This document shows positions 29,317-39,041 of a DNA stretch of 64,000 nt, one piece after another. Within the stretch, counting starts at the first letter, position 1, and every line of letters begins with the position of its first letter. The notes beneath the pieces were generated by a model. The model saw only the letters and a list, made by a program, of their open reading frames with translations. It was not told the origin of the DNA and did not search any database. This DNA comes from Galliscardovia ingluviei (lineage in GTDB: Bacteria; Actinomycetota; Actinomycetes; Actinomycetales; Bifidobacteriaceae). The DNA lies in contig NZ_BMDH01000005.1 in the NCBI RefSeq assembly GCF_014635685.1, positions 1 to 64,000 on the forward strand. The letters are read 5' to 3'. Position numbers and translations under genes: made by a program.

Positions 29317-29397
29317 TGCGCGAGATGGGACTTGAACCCACACGTCAAAGACACAGGAACCTAAATCCTGCGCGTCTACCAATTCCGCCACTCGCGC
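29317..29397 (-). tRNA. tRNA-Leu (UAG)
   Basis: Cloverleaf on the minus strand: acceptor arms GCGCGAG / CTCGCGC, long variable arm typical of Leu, T-loop GGTTCAAGTCC. The anticodon stem CAGGA/TCCTG encloses loop TTTAGGT, giving anticodon TAG. No CCA is encoded. 81 nt. Confidence 0.95.
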
Positions 29398-29400
29398 AAC

Positions 29401-29428
29401 ATCCTAAGACGGTGGAAACGCTTAGGAT
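29401..29428. repeat. inverted repeat between two tRNA genes
   Basis: ATCCTAAG (29401-29408) and CTTAGGAT (29421-29428) are perfect 8-bp arms around a 12-nt loop, exactly filling the gap between tRNA-Thr and tRNA-Leu. Likely a processing hairpin of a shared precursor transcript; no T run. Confidence 0.5.
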
Positions 29429-29431
29429 TTG

Positions 29432-29504
29432 AGCCACTTGACAGAATCGAACTGTCGACCTGCTCATTACGAGTGAGCCGCTCTACCGACTGAGCTAAAG
29501 TGGC
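29432..29504 (-). tRNA. tRNA-Thr (CGU)
   Basis: Cloverleaf on the minus strand: acceptor GCCACTT / AAGTGGC, D-loop TAGCTCAGTCGGTAGAG, anticodon stem GCTCA/TGAGC enclosing CTCGTAA (anticodon CGT), T-arm with GTTCGATTC. No CCA encoded. Upstream of tRNA-Leu in the same transcript. Confidence 0.95.
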
Positions 29505-29789
29505 AACACAGCAAATGTAAAGTACAAATACTGCACAAAGACATGATAATAGTGGACAACGATGTGTGAAGCAAATTTCTTAAGTAGCGTGTCGCGTGGC
29601 AAATGATGCAGGGCAGGAAAATCAAGTTAATTACTGTCTTATAGCCGCTTGATACTTGCTCAATACTTGCACGTTCTAACCCTTGATACAAGCGCAAAAC
29701 TATAGAGTGTAGTGTCTCTTAATCGAGGTAAGGTAAAGCTAGTTGCTGCACAATGCGGCAACGTCATGGATTGTGATGAAAGGACCGAA

Positions 29790-31484
29790 ATGGCCATTAA
29801 TCCTCCTGTTGACGCAACAACTACACAGGCTTGGAAGGCACTGGATGAGCATTTGAGCGCTCTTCGTGCCGAAGGTATTAACTTGAAGCAGTGGTTTGCA
29901 GATGACGCAGACCGCGTTGATGCTTTGAGCTTTGATGCAGGCGATTTGCATTTTGATTTTTCTAAGAACTTGATTAAGCCTCAAACATTGGCATTATTTG
30001 CTGATTTGGCTAAGCAAGTGAAGCTCGATGAGCGCATTAACCAGCAGTACACTGGTGTACACATTAACAATACTGAGGATCGCGCAGTATTGCACACTGC
30101 ATTGCGCCGTCCAGCATCCGACGAAGGCAAGTATATTGTTGACGGTCAGGATGTAGTGAAGGATGTTCGTGAGACTCTCGATCGCATTTACGCATTTGCA
30201 AACCGCGTGCGTTCTGGCGAATGGACTGGTGTCAGCGGCAAGAAGATCGAAACCGTAGTTAATATCGGTATCGGTGGCTCTGATTTGGGTCCGGTAATGG
30301 TATATGAAGCATTGAAGCCATATGCTGATGCCGGCATTAGCGCACGCTACGTGTCCAATATTGATCCTAACGACTTGGCAGAAAAGACCAAGGGCTTGGA
30401 TCCAGAAACCACACTGTTCATTGTTGTTTCTAAGACCTTTACCACTTTGGAAACCTTGACCAATGCTCGTTGTGCTCGCACTTGGTTGCTCGATGCTTTG
30501 CAAGCTAACGGTGCTATTGATGGTTCTGAAGCCGCTCGCAAGGATGCTGTTGCTAAGCACTTTGTTGCTGTTTCTACGAACTTGGAGAAGGTTGCAGAAT
30601 TTGGTATTGATCCAAATAATGCATTTGGCTTCTGGAACTGGGTTGGCGGACGCTACTCTGTAGATTCTGCTGTTGGTACTTCTTTGGCTGTAGTCTTTGG
30701 TCCAGAGCGCTTTGAAGAGTTCTTGCAGGGCTTCCACGCTATTGATGAGTACTTTGCTACTACACCATTTGAGAAGAATGCTGTAGTTATTATGGGTATG
30801 CTCAATGTGTGGTATCGCAACTTCTTCAAGGTTGCCAGCCATGCAGTACTCCCATATGATCAGTATTTGCATCGTTTCCCTGCTTACTTGCAGCAGCTGA
30901 CCATGGAATCCAATGGTAAGTCTGTACGCTGGGATGGCACTCCTGTGACCACCGATACTGGTGAAATCTTCTGGGGCGAACCTGGCACTAACGGTCAGCA
31001 TGCTTTCTACCAGCTGATTCACCAAGGCACCCAGCTTATTCCAGCTGATTTCATTGCATTCGTGAATACGCCAAACCCAACTAAGGATGGCGATCAGGAT
31101 GTTCATGAGCTCTTCTTGGGCAACTACTTGGCACAGACTAAGGCATTGGCGTTCGGTAAGACTGCTGATGAAGTGCGTGCAGAGGGCACTCCAGAAGAGA
31201 TTGTTCCAGCTCGCGTATTTGAAGGCAATCGCCCAACCACATCTATTTTGGGTGATGCTTTGACCCCATTCTCACTTGGTGAGCTTATTGCACTCTATGA
31301 GCATGTGACTTTGGTAGAAGGCACTGTTTGGGGTGTTGATTCCTACGATCAGTGGGGTGTAGAGCTGGGTAAGCAGTTGGCTAAGCAGATTACTCCTGCT
31401 ATTTCTCAGGATGATGATGCTTTGGCGGCTCAGGATGCTTCTACCCAGAGCTTGATCCAGTTCTACCGCGCACATCGCAAGTAA
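29790..31484 (+). CDS. pgi: glucose-6-phosphate isomerase
   Basis: Interconverts glucose-6-phosphate and fructose-6-phosphate, feeding the bifid shunt in this family of bacteria. 564 residues from ATG 29790 (AAAGGA upstream; an in-frame codon at 29712 is less likely). Signatures: [27 protein letters not shown] (sugar-phosphate site), [32 protein letters not shown] (active-site Glu/Asn/Lys) and [18 protein letters not shown] (catalytic His), with the C-terminal [12 protein letters not shown] motif. Cytosolic, monocistronic. Confidence 0.97.
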   Translation: MAINPPVDATTTQAWKALDEHLSALRAEGINLKQWFADDADRVDALSFDAGDLHFDFSKNLIKPQTLALFADLAKQVKLDERINQQYTGVHINNTEDRAVLHTALRRPASDEGKYIVDGQDVVKDVRETLDRIYAFANRVRSGEWTGVSGKKIETVVNIGIGGSDLGPVMVYEALKPYADAGISARYVSNIDPNDLAEKTKGLDPETTLFIVVSKTFTTLETLTNARCARTWLLDALQANGAIDGSEAARKDAVAKHFVAVSTNLEKVAEFGIDPNNAFGFWNWVGGRYSVDSAVGTSLAVVFGPERFEEFLQGFHAIDEYFATTPFEKNAVVIMGMLNVWYRNFFKVASHAVLPYDQYLHRFPAYLQQLTMESNGKSVRWDGTPVTTDTGEIFWGEPGTNGQHAFYQLIHQGTQLIPADFIAFVNTPNPTKDGDQDVHELFLGNYLAQTKALAFGKTADEVRAEGTPEEIVPARVFEGNRPTTSILGDALTPFSLGELIALYEHVTLVEGTVWGVDSYDQWGVELGKQLAKQITPAISQDDDALAAQDASTQSLIQFYRAHRK

Positions 31485-31935
31485 TACGGAATAGTATGTA
31501 ATGCATGGGCGCATGGTGTGCTTGATGTGCATACTGTGCGCCGTATTACGGAATTTGCACTATTGCACTATTGCGTTTTGCAATTTGCGCTTGCAGATTG
31601 CGCTGTGATATATAGAGGTATGGCTTCGGCTGTACCTCTTTTGCATTTTGCGTTGCAGAAGATTTGTAATGAAATGCAGTTGATTACTGTAGATTTGCGG
31701 TTAATTTCCATAAGAGGGCTTCAACAGCAATACCTAGCAGGCAAATTCACGTGTGGCGCGTGTTGTGTTCGTCGCTATGATGTCGTATAGTAAGGGGCAG
31801 TCCGGCACATAGATTGCAGGATTTCCAAAGCAGATGAGATGTCATGAATACTTCATTGATTTCTCTATGTATTCGAATTATGAATCATCACAAGCCATAG
31901 GGCAATTGTGGTGGTAGACATGAAAGGCATAACAC
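31485..31935. other. intergenic region between pgi and rho
   Basis: 450 bp without a convincing gene. A 90-codon frame at 31518-31790 lacks a ribosome site and resembles no family. The stretch holds the UUCG-loop terminator (31614-31643) and probably the rho promoter and leader in its second half; nothing else is recognised. Confidence 0.5.
31614..31643 (+). terminator. terminator with UUCG tetraloop
   Basis: AGAGGTATGGC and GCTGTACCTCT form an 11-bp stem (two wobbles) closed by the stable TTCG tetraloop and followed by TTTTGC. It lies 130 bp after the pgi stop. Confidence 0.8.
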
Positions 31936-34047
31936 GTGGCAGATAGCCTCAATCTTGCAGGAATGAAGCTTCCTGAACTCAAGGAACTTGCCAAGCGCAT
32001 GGGGTTGCGCGGTGTATCGACGATGCGCAAGAATGAGTTGGTAGAAACTATTCAAGCAGCGCGATCTGGGGGACAAGCACCAGCTGGTGTCAGTATTCGC
32101 GTTAGTGCTACACCAGTTGATGGCAGTGTTGAGGGTTCTGGTGTTAGCAGTGCACAGCATAATGCTGACGAACAGGATGATCAGCAAGAACAGCCTGTGC
32201 ACAATCGCCGCGAGGTGCGTTCTTCCAAGCATGAACATGATGAACAAGCTGCACTTGACGTAGCAGAAGAATTGGGCGCAGCTGAGACAGTTCGCGCGCA
32301 CGGCGCTGAAGATGGTGATAGTACAGAACGACGCTCTCGCCGTGCTAGTGCGCAGCAGCATCGTGGTTCACACGCTGATCGTGATGAGCGACAAGATCAG
32401 GCAGAACGTGCTTCACATTCTCGTCGTGAGCATGTGCGCCGCAATGTTCGCAACATACAAGAAGAAGATTCCAATCGTGAAGAGCATACAGAAAATCGTA
32501 CGATTGGTGGGTTAGATTTAGATTTGAACTTACCACGTCGCCGTCGTCGTGATACCAATGAAGAGTCAGCAGAAGTGCGCAGTGCGCGTGCTCGCGATTT
32601 AAGTGATATTTTGGATGCATTACCAGACCGTTCAGAGCGTGCTGAACGCAATACCGACCGTAATGCTGATCGCAAATCTCGCCGTAATCGCAATGTTGAT
32701 CGCAACGCTAACAGCCGTCAAGATCGCAATGATCGCAACGCTGATCGTAATACTCGTGCAGAGCAGAATGACCGCTTGCACCGTGCTGACCGAGCTGATC
32801 GCGAAAATGCCCGCCAAGAGCGTGACACCCGTGAAGCAGTAGCACGCGATTTGCGTGAGGCAGAGCATGAATCACGCAACGCACATAATGCACAGGCAGA
32901 AGAAGAACAGAATTCTGCTGAAGAATTAGTACCAGTTGCAGGCATTATTGATGTGCTGGAATCATACGCATTCGTACGCACCTCAGGCTATCTGCCGGGT
33001 CCAAATGATGTGTATGTTTCTATGGGGCAGGTCAAGAAGTACGGCTTGCGTAAGGGAGACGCTGTACAAGGCACTACACGTCCTCCTCATGAAGGACGTT
33101 CACAACGCCAAAAGTTTGTACCATTGCAGACTATTGAGTCTATTAATGGTATGACTGTGGAGGAAGCACAGCAGCGTCCACACTTCAATAAGCTCACGCC
33201 ACTGTATCCACAAGAGCGTTTGCGCATGGAAACAGTGCCATCAAAGCTGACTGGGCGCTTGATTGATATTGTTTCGCCAATTGGTAAGGGTCAGCGCGGT
33301 TTAATTGTTTCTCCTCCAAAAGCTGGCAAGACTATTACTTTGCAAAATATTGCAAACTCCATTACTGCTAATAACCCAGAAGTGCATTTGATGGTTGTGC
33401 TGGTGGACGAGCGCCCTGAGGAAGTTACCGATATGGAGCGCACGGTACAAGGCGAAGTTATTTCTTCTACTTTCGACCGTCCGGCTTCTGACCATACTAT
33501 TGTTGCTGAGCTTGCTATTGAACGTGCTAAGCGTTTGGTAGAGCTTGGACAGGATGTAGTAGTTTTGCTGGATTCTATGACCCGTTTGGCTCGTGCATAC
33601 AATATTGCGCAGCCGGCATCTGGGCGTATTCTTTCTGGCGGTGTCGATGCTCAGGCATTGTATCCTCCAAAGAAGTTCTTCGGTGCTGCACGCAATATTG
33701 AAAATGGTGGCTCTTTGACGATTATTTCCTCTGCCTTGGTGGAAACTGGTTCCAAGATGGATGAGGTTATTTTCGAAGAGTTCAAGGGCACTGGCAATAT
33801 GGAATTGCGCTTAAGTCGCGATTTGGCTGATAAGCGTCTCTTCCCAGCAATTGATATCAATGCTTCTGGTACTCGCCGTGAAGAGCTGATTACACCTCAG
33901 TCTGAGCTTGCTATTGTATACCGCTTGCGCCGTTTGATGGGCGGTATGGAACCAGAACAGGCATACCAGACATTAGTGCCTCGTTTGAAGAAAACGCAGA
34001 ATAATCACGAGTTCTTAGCAGGTATTGCTGCAGGAAATCAAAAGTAA
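31936..34047 (+). CDS. rho: transcription termination factor Rho, with large insertion
   Basis: Hexameric RNA-dependent ATPase that ends transcription. 703 residues against about 420 in E. coli. An N-terminal helix bundle ([30 protein letters not shown], written here only in part) is followed by a roughly 280-residue disordered region. This is very rich in Arg, Asp, Asn and Glu, with DRN/ADRN repeats at about residues 235-290. Then come the RNA-binding cold-shock domain ([32 protein letters not shown]) and the ATPase domain (PPKAGKT Walker [14 protein letters not shown] Walker [24 protein letters not shown] loops). GTG start at 31936 with AAAGG upstream. Confidence 0.95.
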   Translation: MADSLNLAGMKLPELKELAKRMGLRGVSTMRKNELVETIQAARSGGQAPAGVSIRVSATPVDGSVEGSGVSSAQHNADEQDDQQEQPVHNRREVRSSKHEHDEQAALDVAEELGAAETVRAHGAEDGDSTERRSRRASAQQHRGSHADRDERQDQAERASHSRREHVRRNVRNIQEEDSNREEHTENRTIGGLDLDLNLPRRRRRDTNEESAEVRSARARDLSDILDALPDRSERAERNTDRNADRKSRRNRNVDRNANSRQDRNDRNADRNTRAEQNDRLHRADRADRENARQERDTREAVARDLREAEHESRNAHNAQAEEEQNSAEELVPVAGIIDVLESYAFVRTSGYLPGPNDVYVSMGQVKKYGLRKGDAVQGTTRPPHEGRSQRQKFVPLQTIESINGMTVEEAQQRPHFNKLTPLYPQERLRMETVPSKLTGRLIDIVSPIGKGQRGLIVSPPKAGKTITLQNIANSITANNPEVHLMVVLVDERPEEVTDMERTVQGEVISSTFDRPASDHTIVAELAIERAKRLVELGQDVVVLLDSMTRLARAYNIAQPASGRILSGGVDAQALYPPKKFFGAARNIENGGSLTIISSALVETGSKMDEVIFEEFKGTGNMELRLSRDLADKRLFPAIDINASGTRREELITPQSELAIVYRLRRLMGGMEPEQAYQTLVPRLKKTQNNHEFLAGIAAGNQK

Positions 34048-34092
34048 CATGCTATGTATTGCAGGCTAGAGGGTCTGTACAAGGGAGAAGCT

Positions 34093-34127
34093 AAGGCGGC
34101 TACAATCATGTGGTCGCCTTATTGTTA
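34093..34127 (+). terminator. terminator after rho
   Basis: AAGGCGGCTAC (34093-34103) and GTGGTCGCCTT (34110-34120) pair over 11 positions with two wobbles around a 6-nt loop, followed by ATTGTTA. It lies 45 bp after the rho stop. Confidence 0.75.
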
Positions 34128-34266
34128 TGGTGCAAATGTCTGATAAGCCCCAATACTATACGCCACTGTGCGCTACACTAGAGGGTAGAAGTGTGAGCAC
34201 ATTGCAATAGCTCATGGCAAATCGTTTATAGTACAACAGACGAGTAGAACGTGGTGGTTTCGCAGC

Positions 34267-34752
34267 ATGAATAGAGTACAAGGTGAATTAGCATTAGGTG
34301 ATGTGGAAGAAATTCAAGATGATTGGCAACCTCAATCAGCCAAGGATATTGCACAAGCGCTTCCTGATGCGGAACAAACTGATGCAGCGCATTCCACGAC
34401 GATTAGTGCTGCTGATACTGATTCACCTGAGATTAAAGCCGCAGTAGAGCGTATTACTGAGCTTCGCGAAACCATTGATAATATTGATGGGGCGGTTATT
34501 CACCTGCTTGCTGAGCGCTTCAAGGCTACATCTCGTGTCGGTGTGTGCAAGGCGCAAGCTGGTTTTGCTCCAGCTGACTATTCTCGTGAAGAATATCAAA
34601 TTCGACGTCTACAGCGTATTGCTCAAGACGCAGGACTTGACCCTCAGATTGCAGAAATGTATCGCGAATTTGTCGTCACTGAGGCAAAGAAGCGTCATAA
34701 GCGCATTGCTGATGCTGGCGGTGATGCTGGCGTACTCGATGTATTTGCCTAA
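34267..34752 (+). CDS. chorismate mutase (AroQ type)
   Basis: Converts chorismate to prephenate for Phe/Tyr synthesis. 161 residues: an acidic, variable N-terminus of about 60 residues and then the helical AroQ domain, ITELRETIDNIDGAVIHLLAERFKATSRVGVCKAQAG (shown here in part) with the conserved R..ID..D.....L..R and K pattern, followed by YSREEYQIRRLQRIAQDAGLDP and FVVTEAKKRHKRI. No signal peptide, so the cytosolic type. The ATG at 34267 has a weak ribosome site. Confidence 0.88.
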   Translation: MNRVQGELALGDVEEIQDDWQPQSAKDIAQALPDAEQTDAAHSTTISAADTDSPEIKAAVERITELRETIDNIDGAVIHLLAERFKATSRVGVCKAQAGFAPADYSREEYQIRRLQRIAQDAGLDPQIAEMYREFVVTEAKKRHKRIADAGGDAGVLDVFA

Positions 34753-34949
34753 CGGATATATATTTGAATAGTGTAGATTACATATACGGTAGTGCTCTTG
34801 AAAGTTGACTATCCAGTCGAATTGGGCTGATATGCCTGTATCTCATAACTAGTTTATGAGTATTATACGGGTGGTGTAATTTCAAGAACTATCTACGCAA
34901 AGAAGCGTGGATGAATCTTAGGCTACGTAAACACTGTTTAGAGGAAGAA

Positions 34950-35411
34950 ATGAAAAAGAATAAATTTATTGCTCTGAGTTTAAGCTTTTCGCTCTCATGC
35001 ATGGTATTCCCAACAGTATCGTTAACTTCTGCTTATGCGGATACTTCTACTCAATATAGTACTTCCGTAGTTACCAGTCAGCCTCCGCAGGAAAGTGATT
35101 ATACTTATCTAAAACAAGAACGAAGTATATGGACTAAGATTGCGAAGTCAGCTATAAGAGCTGCCCTAAAAAGTAAAGGCGCGGTTGTTGCCGCAGCAGA
35201 AAGGTACGGAGGGAAAGAAGTTGCGCAACAAGTTTCTCGGCATTATGACACCATATCAAAAGCTATAACACCTCTTCTAGAGTGGACAGAGATACCAGAA
35301 AGGGCAGCATATGATGCAGTATATCGAGCCTTGAAAGAAGCAAAAGTTCCTGAAGGAATGGCTTCAACTGTTGCTTTAGTTATTAGAGATGTTCTGAGCT
35401 GGGCGTTATGA
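34950..35411 (+). CDS. small secreted Ala/Lys-rich helical protein, unknown
   Basis: 153 residues. A clear signal peptide (MKKNKF, then a hydrophobic core, cleavage near SAYA-D at about residue 30) is followed by a polar linker rich in Ser/Thr/Gln. Then comes a compact region that reads as several amphipathic helices: IWTKIAKSAIRAALKSKG, VVAAAERYGGKEVAQQV, ERAAYDAVYRALKEA and ending VIRDVLSWAL. I do not recognise a family. Size, signal peptide and the alanine/lysine pattern recall bacteriocin precursors or secreted helical toxins, but there are no transporter or maturation genes nearby. The ATG at 34950 has GAGGAAG upstream. Its stop overlaps the next gene's ATG (ATGA), so both are made together; the partner could be an immunity protein. 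That is inference. Confidence 0.6.
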   Translation: MKKNKFIALSLSFSLSCMVFPTVSLTSAYADTSTQYSTSVVTSQPPQESDYTYLKQERSIWTKIAKSAIRAALKSKGAVVAAAERYGGKEVAQQVSRHYDTISKAITPLLEWTEIPERAAYDAVYRALKEAKVPEGMASTVALVIRDVLSWAL

Positions 35412-36034
35412 CAGAAGACGAAATGGTAGCAGTGGAACAGTATCTGTTGCTACGTGATGCGTTATTCCAGATTGCAGATAAGTTTGATAACACGGTCTCT
35501 GTAAGCGAGTTCTGTCTCAGTCATGGTTTAACTGTGGAAGATCGATATGTCATTGCTAAGTTCCTAACGCAGGGATGTGATACAAAGGATATTCGAAAGG
35601 TTCGCAAACAGCTTGAACAGCATATTCCATCAATCAAAAATATGGTTGATGAAGTTGTGGAAGATATGATTCAAGCTTTTACTAAAAATCTTCGCAGCGA
35701 CGGAGGTCCGTCAATGGAATATAGAGTGGGAACTGCACAGGATTATGCATTATTGCGTGATGCGCTGTTTGAAATTGCCGCGGTACTTGGTGATACTCCT
35801 ACGCAACCAATATCGACTAATCTGTTTTGCTTACGTCACGGCTTGACAAAAGATGAACACGATAAAATCGCTATAACTATTTTGAAAGCACGTGATGAGA
35901 CACTTACCAGTGATGAGTTACGTGCACGATTGGAGCATCGTGTCCCCAAGATTGCTCAGCTCAACGATGAGGATTTTCAAAGTCTGTTATTTGTTTTTAC
36001 ACAATGGTTTGATAAAGCATTTCAACAACAATAA
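35408..36034 (+). CDS. tandem-duplicated helical protein, candidate immunity partner
   Basis: 208 residues, cytosolic (no signal peptide or membrane segment). It consists of two copies of one domain of about 90 residues. Copy one (about 7-97) has QYLLLRDALFQIADKF, EFCLSHGLTVEDR, then LEQHIPSI. Copy two (about 112-203) has DYALLRDALFEIAAVL, LFCLRHGLTKDEH, then LEHRVPKI. The copies align without gaps over most of their length. No family recognised. The gene overlaps the secreted helical protein by four bases (ATGA), and a terminator follows at once, so this is a two-gene unit. A secreted-effector plus immunity pair is the simplest reading, but untested. Confidence 0.6.
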   Translation: MTEDEMVAVEQYLLLRDALFQIADKFDNTVSVSEFCLSHGLTVEDRYVIAKFLTQGCDTKDIRKVRKQLEQHIPSIKNMVDEVVEDMIQAFTKNLRSDGGPSMEYRVGTAQDYALLRDALFEIAAVLGDTPTQPISTNLFCLRHGLTKDEHDKIAITILKARDETLTSDELRARLEHRVPKIAQLNDEDFQSLLFVFTQWFDKAFQQQ

Positions 36035-36040
36035 ATAAAA

Positions 36041-36085
36041 TTGGGTGGTACCTTCCACGCTGTGAATGATACCGCCCAAATACTC
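36041..36085. terminator. bidirectional terminator
   Basis: TTGGGTGGTA (36041-36050) and TACCGCCCAA (36070-36079) pair over 10 positions with one wobble. It lies 7 bp after the 208-residue gene and 75 bp from the convergent valS stop, and can serve both. Confidence 0.75.
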
Positions 36086-36153
36086 TTTACTGGTCTATCT
36101 ACTGGCGATGGTTCTAGCTTTCATGACATTCATCGCCAATAACCCAATAACTA

Positions 36154-38949
36154 TTACTTTGCTGCCTTTGGCTTCTTAGCAGGAGGTTCACCAAGCTCGG
36201 CTTCAGCAACTTCAATCTGCATATCAGCAGCACCAGCAGCTTCACCGTCAGCGTGTGCAGCCACTGCCTCATCGATAGCGTCATGCGCTGCCTTAGCAGA
36301 AGCTTCAAGTCCAGCGAAAGCGATTTTGCCAACTACACGTGCAGCTTGAGCAATATCACCTAGCGCGCTTTGCAACGACTTACGTACTTCTTCACTAGCG
36401 CCCAAGGTTACCGAATTGATTGGCGTGCGCATTGAAACCTTAGCCTTTGACTTAATGCCGCGCAATGCTGTTAACGCTACGCCAGCACGAGTTAAGAGCT
36501 CAGGAGCTTCATGGAACGCAGCCTGCTCATACAAGCTTGCCTCTGGCCAAGCAGCACGATGTACTGAGCCTTCACCCTCATGCATCCATCCCCATACTTC
36601 TTCAGTAGCATATGGCAGGAATGGCGCAAACAGGCGTGCAAAGGCATCCAAGCCGAGACCAAGAGCAGTGCGTGCAGACAGAGTAGCAGCCTCGCTAGGT
36701 ACATGACCTAATACATCAGCAGTACCATATGCACGGTTCTTCACCAGCTCAATATAATCATCACAGAACTGCCAGAAGTAGCTTTCAATAGCTTCCAGTG
36801 CCTTAGAATGCTCGTATGCTTCAAAAGCCTCAGTAGCTTCACGTACGACTAACGCCATCTTAGCCATGGCAGCGCGATCCAGTGGCTCAGTCACATTCTG
36901 CGGATCCCACACTGCATCAGCGCCAGCAGCAACATGATGCTGCTCGTCCTCACGACCAATAGCCAACGCAAATTTTGTAGCATTAAGCAGCTTAATAGCC
37001 AAGCGACGACCAATTTTCATTTGGCCCTCGTCGTAGGTGGCATCTAAGCCAAGACGTGCAGAAGCAGCCCAGTAGCGTACAGCATCAGCACCAAACTTCT
37101 GCAATGGCTCATTCGGCACGACCACATTGCCTTTGGACTTTGACATCTTCTTATGGTCAGGATCCAAAATCCACCCTGAGAGTGCAGTATGTGCCCAAGG
37201 TAAGCATTTATTTTCCAAATGAGCACGGTCTACAGAGCTAAAGAGCCAAGTACGAATAATATCCTGACCTTGTGGACGCAAATCCATAGGGAATGTGGCA
37301 TTGAAAATCGCTTGGTTCTCTTCACCAGGCTCTTCCCATCGGGTAACAATTTGTGGGGTAAGCGATGAAGTAGCCCACGTATCCATAATGTCTTTCTCTG
37401 CAGTAAAACCACCTGGAACATCGCGCTGATCTTCACTATATCCTGCAGGAGTATCACTGGTTGGGTCGATTGGCAGTACATCCTCACTTGGCACAATAGG
37501 ATGCTCATAATCCGCAGAGCCATCAGCAAGTACTGGATACCATAATGGGAATGGCACACCAAAGAAACGCTGACGAGAAATCAACCAATCACCATTTAAA
37601 CCGCCAACCCAGTTCTCATAACGCACGCGCATGAAATCAGGATGGAATTCAAGCTCTTTACCACGAGCAATTAGCTCGGCATTGAGCTGCGCGTCCGTAC
37701 CGCCGTTCTTCAAATACCATTGGCGTGAGGTGACAATCTCCAAAGGCTTATCGCCCTTTTCATAGAAGTTTGTCATACGAGTGGTTGGCTTTGGTTCGCC
37801 ATCCATATCGCCAGATTCGCGCAGTGCTTCCACAACTTCCTGACGAGCAGAGAATGTTGTTTTACCAGCAATACGAGCAAACATAGCGCGACCGGACTCA
37901 GATTCAATCCAATCTGGAGTCTCCTGAATAATGCGACCATTACGCTGAATAATAGAACGTGTTGGCAAATTCAAATCGCGCCACCACTGCACGTCGGTAA
38001 CATCACCGAACGTACAGCACATAGCAATACCGGCGCCCTTATCCATTTCTGCAGCAGTGTGAGCCAAAACTGGAACTTTCACACCAAACAGTGGCGATGT
38101 GACATACTGACCGAAATATTTCTGGTAGCGCGTATCATCTGGGTGAGCAATTAACGCACCGCAGGCAGGTAATAATTCAGGACGAGTAGTTTCAATATAA
38201 ATTGGCGTACCGTCTTCAAAATAGAACGCAATACGGTGATAGAAGCCAGCGTATTCGCGACTTTCCAACTCAGCTTGTGCTACTGCAGTTTGGAAGGTAA
38301 CATCCCATAAGCCAGGAGCTTCCTTAGTGTAGGCTTCACCACGTGCCAAATTACGCAAAAATGCTTTTTGAGCAACGCGGCGTGGATGCTCACCAATAGT
38401 ATGGTAGGTCTGCTTCCAATCCACAGAAAGGCCAAGAGCACGCCATAGCGCCTCAAACTGCTTTTCATCTTGGCTTGTTAAGCGTTCGCACAGTTCAATA
38501 AAGTTTTGGCGAGAGCAAGGTACTTGATCTTTCGCTTGGATCTTCTTGCCTTCAGTACCCTCAAAAGGAGGCTTGAAATCAGGATCGTATGGCAAGGATG
38601 TGTCTACGCGCACACCAAAGTAATTTTGCACGCGGCGTTCTGTTGGAAGTCCGTTGTCATCCCAACCCATCGGGTAAAACACATCAAAACCGCGCATGCG
38701 CTTGTATCGCGCAATAGTATCGGTGTGAGTATAGCTAAATACGTGTCCTACGTGAAGGGAACCGGAAACAGTTGGAGGAGGAGTATCAATTGAGTACACT
38801 GCTTTGCGATCTCGCGTACCGCCAAAAGTGTACACCCCAGTGTTATCCCACTGTTCAGTCCACTTATCTTCTAATCCGTCTACGCTCACCTTATCCGGCA
38901 AGGCAGTTAAATGAGCGTGAATGCTCCCTGAATTTGCACTGTCAGTCAT
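36154..38949 (-). CDS. valS: valyl-tRNA synthetase
   Basis: Class I synthetase that charges tRNA-Val and edits Thr. 931 residues from ATG 38949. HIGH-type motif PPPTVSGSLHVGHVFSY; editing domain with YIETTRPELLPACGALIAHP; KMSKS loop DHKKMSKSKGNVVVP; the anticodon-binding helical domain follows (ESYFWQFCDDYIELVKNRAYG). The C-terminal tail ends in an acidic Ala-rich stretch and KKPKAAK instead of the long coiled coil of E. coli ValS. An in-frame ATG ten codons upstream is possible. Confidence 0.95.
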   Translation of the reverse strand: MTDSANSGSIHAHLTALPDKVSVDGLEDKWTEQWDNTGVYTFGGTRDRKAVYSIDTPPPTVSGSLHVGHVFSYTHTDTIARYKRMRGFDVFYPMGWDDNGLPTERRVQNYFGVRVDTSLPYDPDFKPPFEGTEGKKIQAKDQVPCSRQNFIELCERLTSQDEKQFEALWRALGLSVDWKQTYHTIGEHPRRVAQKAFLRNLARGEAYTKEAPGLWDVTFQTAVAQAELESREYAGFYHRIAFYFEDGTPIYIETTRPELLPACGALIAHPDDTRYQKYFGQYVTSPLFGVKVPVLAHTAAEMDKGAGIAMCCTFGDVTDVQWWRDLNLPTRSIIQRNGRIIQETPDWIESESGRAMFARIAGKTTFSARQEVVEALRESGDMDGEPKPTTRMTNFYEKGDKPLEIVTSRQWYLKNGGTDAQLNAELIARGKELEFHPDFMRVRYENWVGGLNGDWLISRQRFFGVPFPLWYPVLADGSADYEHPIVPSEDVLPIDPTSDTPAGYSEDQRDVPGGFTAEKDIMDTWATSSLTPQIVTRWEEPGEENQAIFNATFPMDLRPQGQDIIRTWLFSSVDRAHLENKCLPWAHTALSGWILDPDHKKMSKSKGNVVVPNEPLQKFGADAVRYWAASARLGLDATYDEGQMKIGRRLAIKLLNATKFALAIGREDEQHHVAAGADAVWDPQNVTEPLDRAAMAKMALVVREATEAFEAYEHSKALEAIESYFWQFCDDYIELVKNRAYGTADVLGHVPSEAATLSARTALGLGLDAFARLFAPFLPYATEEVWGWMHEGEGSVHRAAWPEASLYEQAAFHEAPELLTRAGVALTALRGIKSKAKVSMRTPINSVTLGASEEVRKSLQSALGDIAQAARVVGKIAFAGLEASAKAAHDAIDEAVAAHADGEAAGAADMQIEVAEAELGEPPAKKPKAAK

Positions 38950-39041
38950 AGCGTCAAGTCTAAAAACGTCTCGTGACAAGAGCTGTTATTTCACGCTAAT
39001 ATCTCATTTCAGAGTAAGTTTAATGTGGATATAGATTAGTT

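Noticed and set aside
29994-31106. 370-codon frame opposite pgi
   Set aside because: Long only because pgi codon use leaves few stops on the other strand; pgi is certain and there is no ribosome site.
31518-31790. 90-codon frame after pgi
   Set aside because: No ribosome site, contains a strong terminator within it, and no family likeness.
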